From Yoonia sp. (lineage in GTDB: Bacteria > Pseudomonadota > Alphaproteobacteria > Rhodobacterales > Rhodobacteraceae): a stretch of 34,830 nucleotides of DNA. The position numbers and the translations under genes were made by a program. The notes below the pieces were generated by a model. The model did not search any database. It worked only from the letters and a program-made list of their open reading frames with translations, and was not told where the DNA came from. The stretch's first letter is position 1, and the number at the start of each line of letters is the position of its first letter. This document shows positions 33,027 to 34,830 of the stretch, piece by piece. The stretch covers positions 1 to 34,830 of the forward strand of contig JAPKCP010000002.1 in the NCBI GenBank assembly GCA_028822885.1. The letters are read 5' to 3'.

Positions 33027-33043
33027 TCATATTCCCGATATGA
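33027..33043. promoter_or_regulatory. Palindrome in the potF/aminotransferase divergent promoter
   Basis: TCATAT-TCCCG-ATATGA is a perfect inverted repeat with six-base arms and a five-base spacer, 39 bp upstream of potF and 107 bp upstream of the aminotransferase start. It is a good candidate operator for joint control of uptake and catabolism. Its sequence differs from the palindrome at 21699-21715. Confidence 0.45.
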
Positions 33044-33149
33044 TCAATTTCCCTAAGCCATTGCAACACTAGAGCTTGCCTCGGCACCGCGTTCGGACTG
33101 CGGCACAACGCATAGTGGTATGTCCCAGCCCTACAAAGGACGCGCTCGT

Positions 33150-34544
33150 ATGAATAAAATCACGAACCACATGCCCACGGCAGAACTGCAGGCGCTTGAT
33201 GCTGCCCACCACATGCATCCTTTCACGGACGGTGCCGAATTGGCGGAGGCCGGTGCGCGGGTCATCACCTCTGCAAATGGCGTGACCTTGACAGATAGCG
33301 AAGGCAAGCAAATCCTTGATGGGATGGCTGGGCTCTGGTGTGTGAACGTTGGCTATGGTCGTCAGGAGCTTGCCGATGCGGCGTACCGCCAGATGCGTGA
33401 ACTGCCGTTTTATAACACATTCTTTATGACCACCCATGTGCCAGCAATTGCTCTGTCGGCAAAGCTTGCAGAGCTGGCCCCCGAGGGAATCAACAACGTT
33501 TTCTACGCAGGCTCTGGCTCTGAGGCGAATGACACGAATATTCGCATGGTCCGGCACTACTGGTCCGCCAAAGGTAAACCAGAGAAAAAAATTATTATTG
33601 GTCGCAAGAATGGTTATCACGGCTCAACCCTTGGAGGTGTCAGCCTAGGTGGAATGGTCTCAATGCACGAACAGGGCAACCTACCGATTCCCGATGTGCA
33701 TCACATTGACCAACCTGATTGGTGGGCTGAGGGCGGTGATATGTCCCCAGAAGACTTTGGTCTGGAGCGCGCGCGCCAGCTTGAAGCCGCAATTCACCAC
33801 TACGGCGAAGATAAAATTGCAGCCTTTATTGCAGAGCCCATTCAAGGTGCTGGTGGCGTTATTGTCCCACCAGCAACCTATTGGCCTGAAATCCAGCGCA
33901 TTTGCGACGCCCACGAGATTCTATTCATCGCAGATGAGGTGATTTGTGGCTTTGGTCGGACTGGTGAATGGTTCGGGTCAACGACCTTCAACATCCGCCC
34001 TGACATCATGGCCATCGCAAAAGGTCTGTCATCTGGCTACGCGCCAATTGGCGGATCACTCGTCAGTGATGAAATCGCGCATGTGATCAACAATGCAGGC
34101 GATTTCAATCACGGCTACACTTACTCCGGCCATCCCGTGTCCACCGCCGTTGCGTTAGAAAACCTGCGCATTCTGGAAGAAGAAAAAATCGTCGACAGAG
34201 TGCGCGAAGAAACTGGGCCGTACCTTAAAGAAAAATGGGAAGCACTGACTGATCACCCACTCGTCGGACAAGCCTCAATCAAAGGGTTAATGGGGTCTAT
34301 CGCGATGACACCGCACAAGGAAAGCCGCGCAGAGTTTAAGGTCGGTGCCGGTCCAATCGGTTTGTATTGCCGGACCCGATGTTTTGAAAACGGTCTTGTG
34401 ATGCGCCACGTTGGCAACCGCATGATCATCGCACCGCCACTGATCATCAAAAAGGACGAAATCGATACGTTGATTGATCGCGCCGTGAAATCACTGGATC
34501 AGACCTATGCTTGGGCAAAATCCGAAGGGCACATGAATACGTGA
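33150..34544 (+). CDS. spuC: Class III aminotransferase, putrescine-pyruvate type (SpuC-like)
   Basis: The product has 464 residues from the ATG at 33150, which has AAGGA nine bases upstream; a start at 33120 is less supported. It is a PLP enzyme of the omega-amino acid/diamine group. Lys291 in MAIAKGLSSGYAPIGG would bind PLP, and DEVICGFGRTGEWFGS carries the cofactor Asp. The N-terminus DAAHHMHPFTDGAEL and the GMAGLWCVNVGYGR segment are typical of putrescine/beta-alanine-pyruvate aminotransferases. Location next to potFGHI points to putrescine, but taurine or beta-alanine cannot be excluded. The next gene overlaps its stop in GTGA. Confidence 0.88.
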   Translation: MNKITNHMPTAELQALDAAHHMHPFTDGAELAEAGARVITSANGVTLTDSEGKQILDGMAGLWCVNVGYGRQELADAAYRQMRELPFYNTFFMTTHVPAIALSAKLAELAPEGINNVFYAGSGSEANDTNIRMVRHYWSAKGKPEKKIIIGRKNGYHGSTLGGVSLGGMVSMHEQGNLPIPDVHHIDQPDWWAEGGDMSPEDFGLERARQLEAAIHHYGEDKIAAFIAEPIQGAGGVIVPPATYWPEIQRICDAHEILFIADEVICGFGRTGEWFGSTTFNIRPDIMAIAKGLSSGYAPIGGSLVSDEIAHVINNAGDFNHGYTYSGHPVSTAVALENLRILEEEKIVDRVREETGPYLKEKWEALTDHPLVGQASIKGLMGSIAMTPHKESRAEFKVGAGPIGLYCRTRCFENGLVMRHVGNRMIIAPPLIIKKDEIDTLIDRAVKSLDQTYAWAKSEGHMNT

Positions 34545-34830
34545 CCCTCGACCTTCTCACTGCAAACGACAGGCAGGGCGCGTACCCCGCGTCCTACTAC
34601 GCAGCATCGGCAACACCGCTTGCGCCCTTCCCAGCGGCTTCAGGAGATATCACCTGCGATGTTTGCGTCATTGGTGGGGGGTACACTGGGCTGTCAGCGG
34701 CCCTGCACCTCGCGCAGGACGGCTACGACGTTGTATTGCTAGAGGCCCAGCGCGTTGGCTTTGGCGCGTCGGGTCGCAATGGTGGGCAGGTCGGCACAGG
34801 CCAACGGGTTGAGATGGACAGCGTCGAAAA
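34541..34830 (+). CDS. FAD-dependent amine oxidoreductase (PuuB/OrdL-like), 3' end missing
   Basis: About 96 codons from a GTG start are visible before the right edge. A dinucleotide-binding motif is clear in CDVCVIGGGYTGLSAALHLA, followed by VVLLEAQRVGFGASGRNGGQ. This is the FAD-binding start of DAO-type oxidases such as gamma-glutamylputrescine oxidase PuuB. The YPASYYAASA leader also fits that group. It overlaps the aminotransferase stop by four bases, so the two are co-expressed. The catalytic domain is outside the window, so the substrate remains open. Confidence 0.82.
   Translation, partial: MTLDLLTANDRQGAYPASYYAASATPLAPFPAASGDITCDVCVIGGGYTGLSAALHLAQDGYDVVLLEAQRVGFGASGRNGGQVGTGQRVEMDSVE

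Noticed and set aside
1..34830. Mobile elements, phage genes, CRISPR arrays, toxin-antitoxin or defence genes
   Set aside because: No transposase, integrase, spaced repeats, restriction or other defence-type domains were seen. Genes are densely packed, intact and mostly housekeeping or transport.

Overview
The window looks like a chromosomal segment of an alphaproteobacterium, most likely Rhodobacterales (Roseobacter group). The basis is a FlaF/FlbT-controlled flagellin locus, the ubiE-ubiB pair, a dnaA-dnaN-recF-gyrB cluster in alphaproteobacterial style, and a PotFGHI/SpuC-type polyamine locus. This is inferred from protein families and gene order read by eye; no database search was run.

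Region 1 (1-5907) is flagellar. On the minus strand, reading leftward, lie a short rod-binding FlgJ-like protein, a FlgN-like protein, flagellin, flaF, flbT and a DUF1217-type flagellar protein that runs off the left edge. Divergently, on the plus strand, are fliK (hook length) and flgD (hook cap). Region 2 (5904-10490) is housekeeping: ubiE-ubiB on the minus strand (ubiquinone synthesis), divergent from mutM, then an enoyl-CoA hydratase and rpsT, which ends in a strong terminator.

Region 3 (10399-18856) is the replication cluster. A 578-bp non-coding stretch precedes dnaA, then dnaN, recF, three short coupled genes (VOC protein, GNAT acetyltransferase, LysE-family exporter) and gyrB, closed by a bidirectional terminator. 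The leader upstream of dnaA holds a cluster of GANTC sites and two mutually exclusive hairpins, but no recognisable DnaA-box array.

Region 4 (18871-34830) is for nutrient uptake and amine or peptide catabolism. On the minus strand are an M29 aminopeptidase and an aldehyde dehydrogenase. Divergent from the latter is a plus-strand operon: XRE-cupin (PuuR-like) regulator, DppA-type binding protein, M24 Xaa-Pro-type peptidase, DppB, DppC, DppD, DppF. Converging on it is a minus-strand putrescine importer, potF-potG-potH-potI. Divergent from potF is an aminotransferase of the putrescine-pyruvate type, coupled to a FAD amine oxidase truncated by the right edge. Together these would import di/oligopeptides and polyamines, hydrolyse the peptides, deaminate the amines and oxidise the aldehydes.

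I found no mobile elements, CRISPR arrays, tRNAs or rRNAs, and no clearly novel multi-protein system. The observations most worth following are in non-coding DNA (the dnaA leader, the rpsT leader, palindromes at the two divergent catabolic promoters) and in the peptidase-containing dpp operon.
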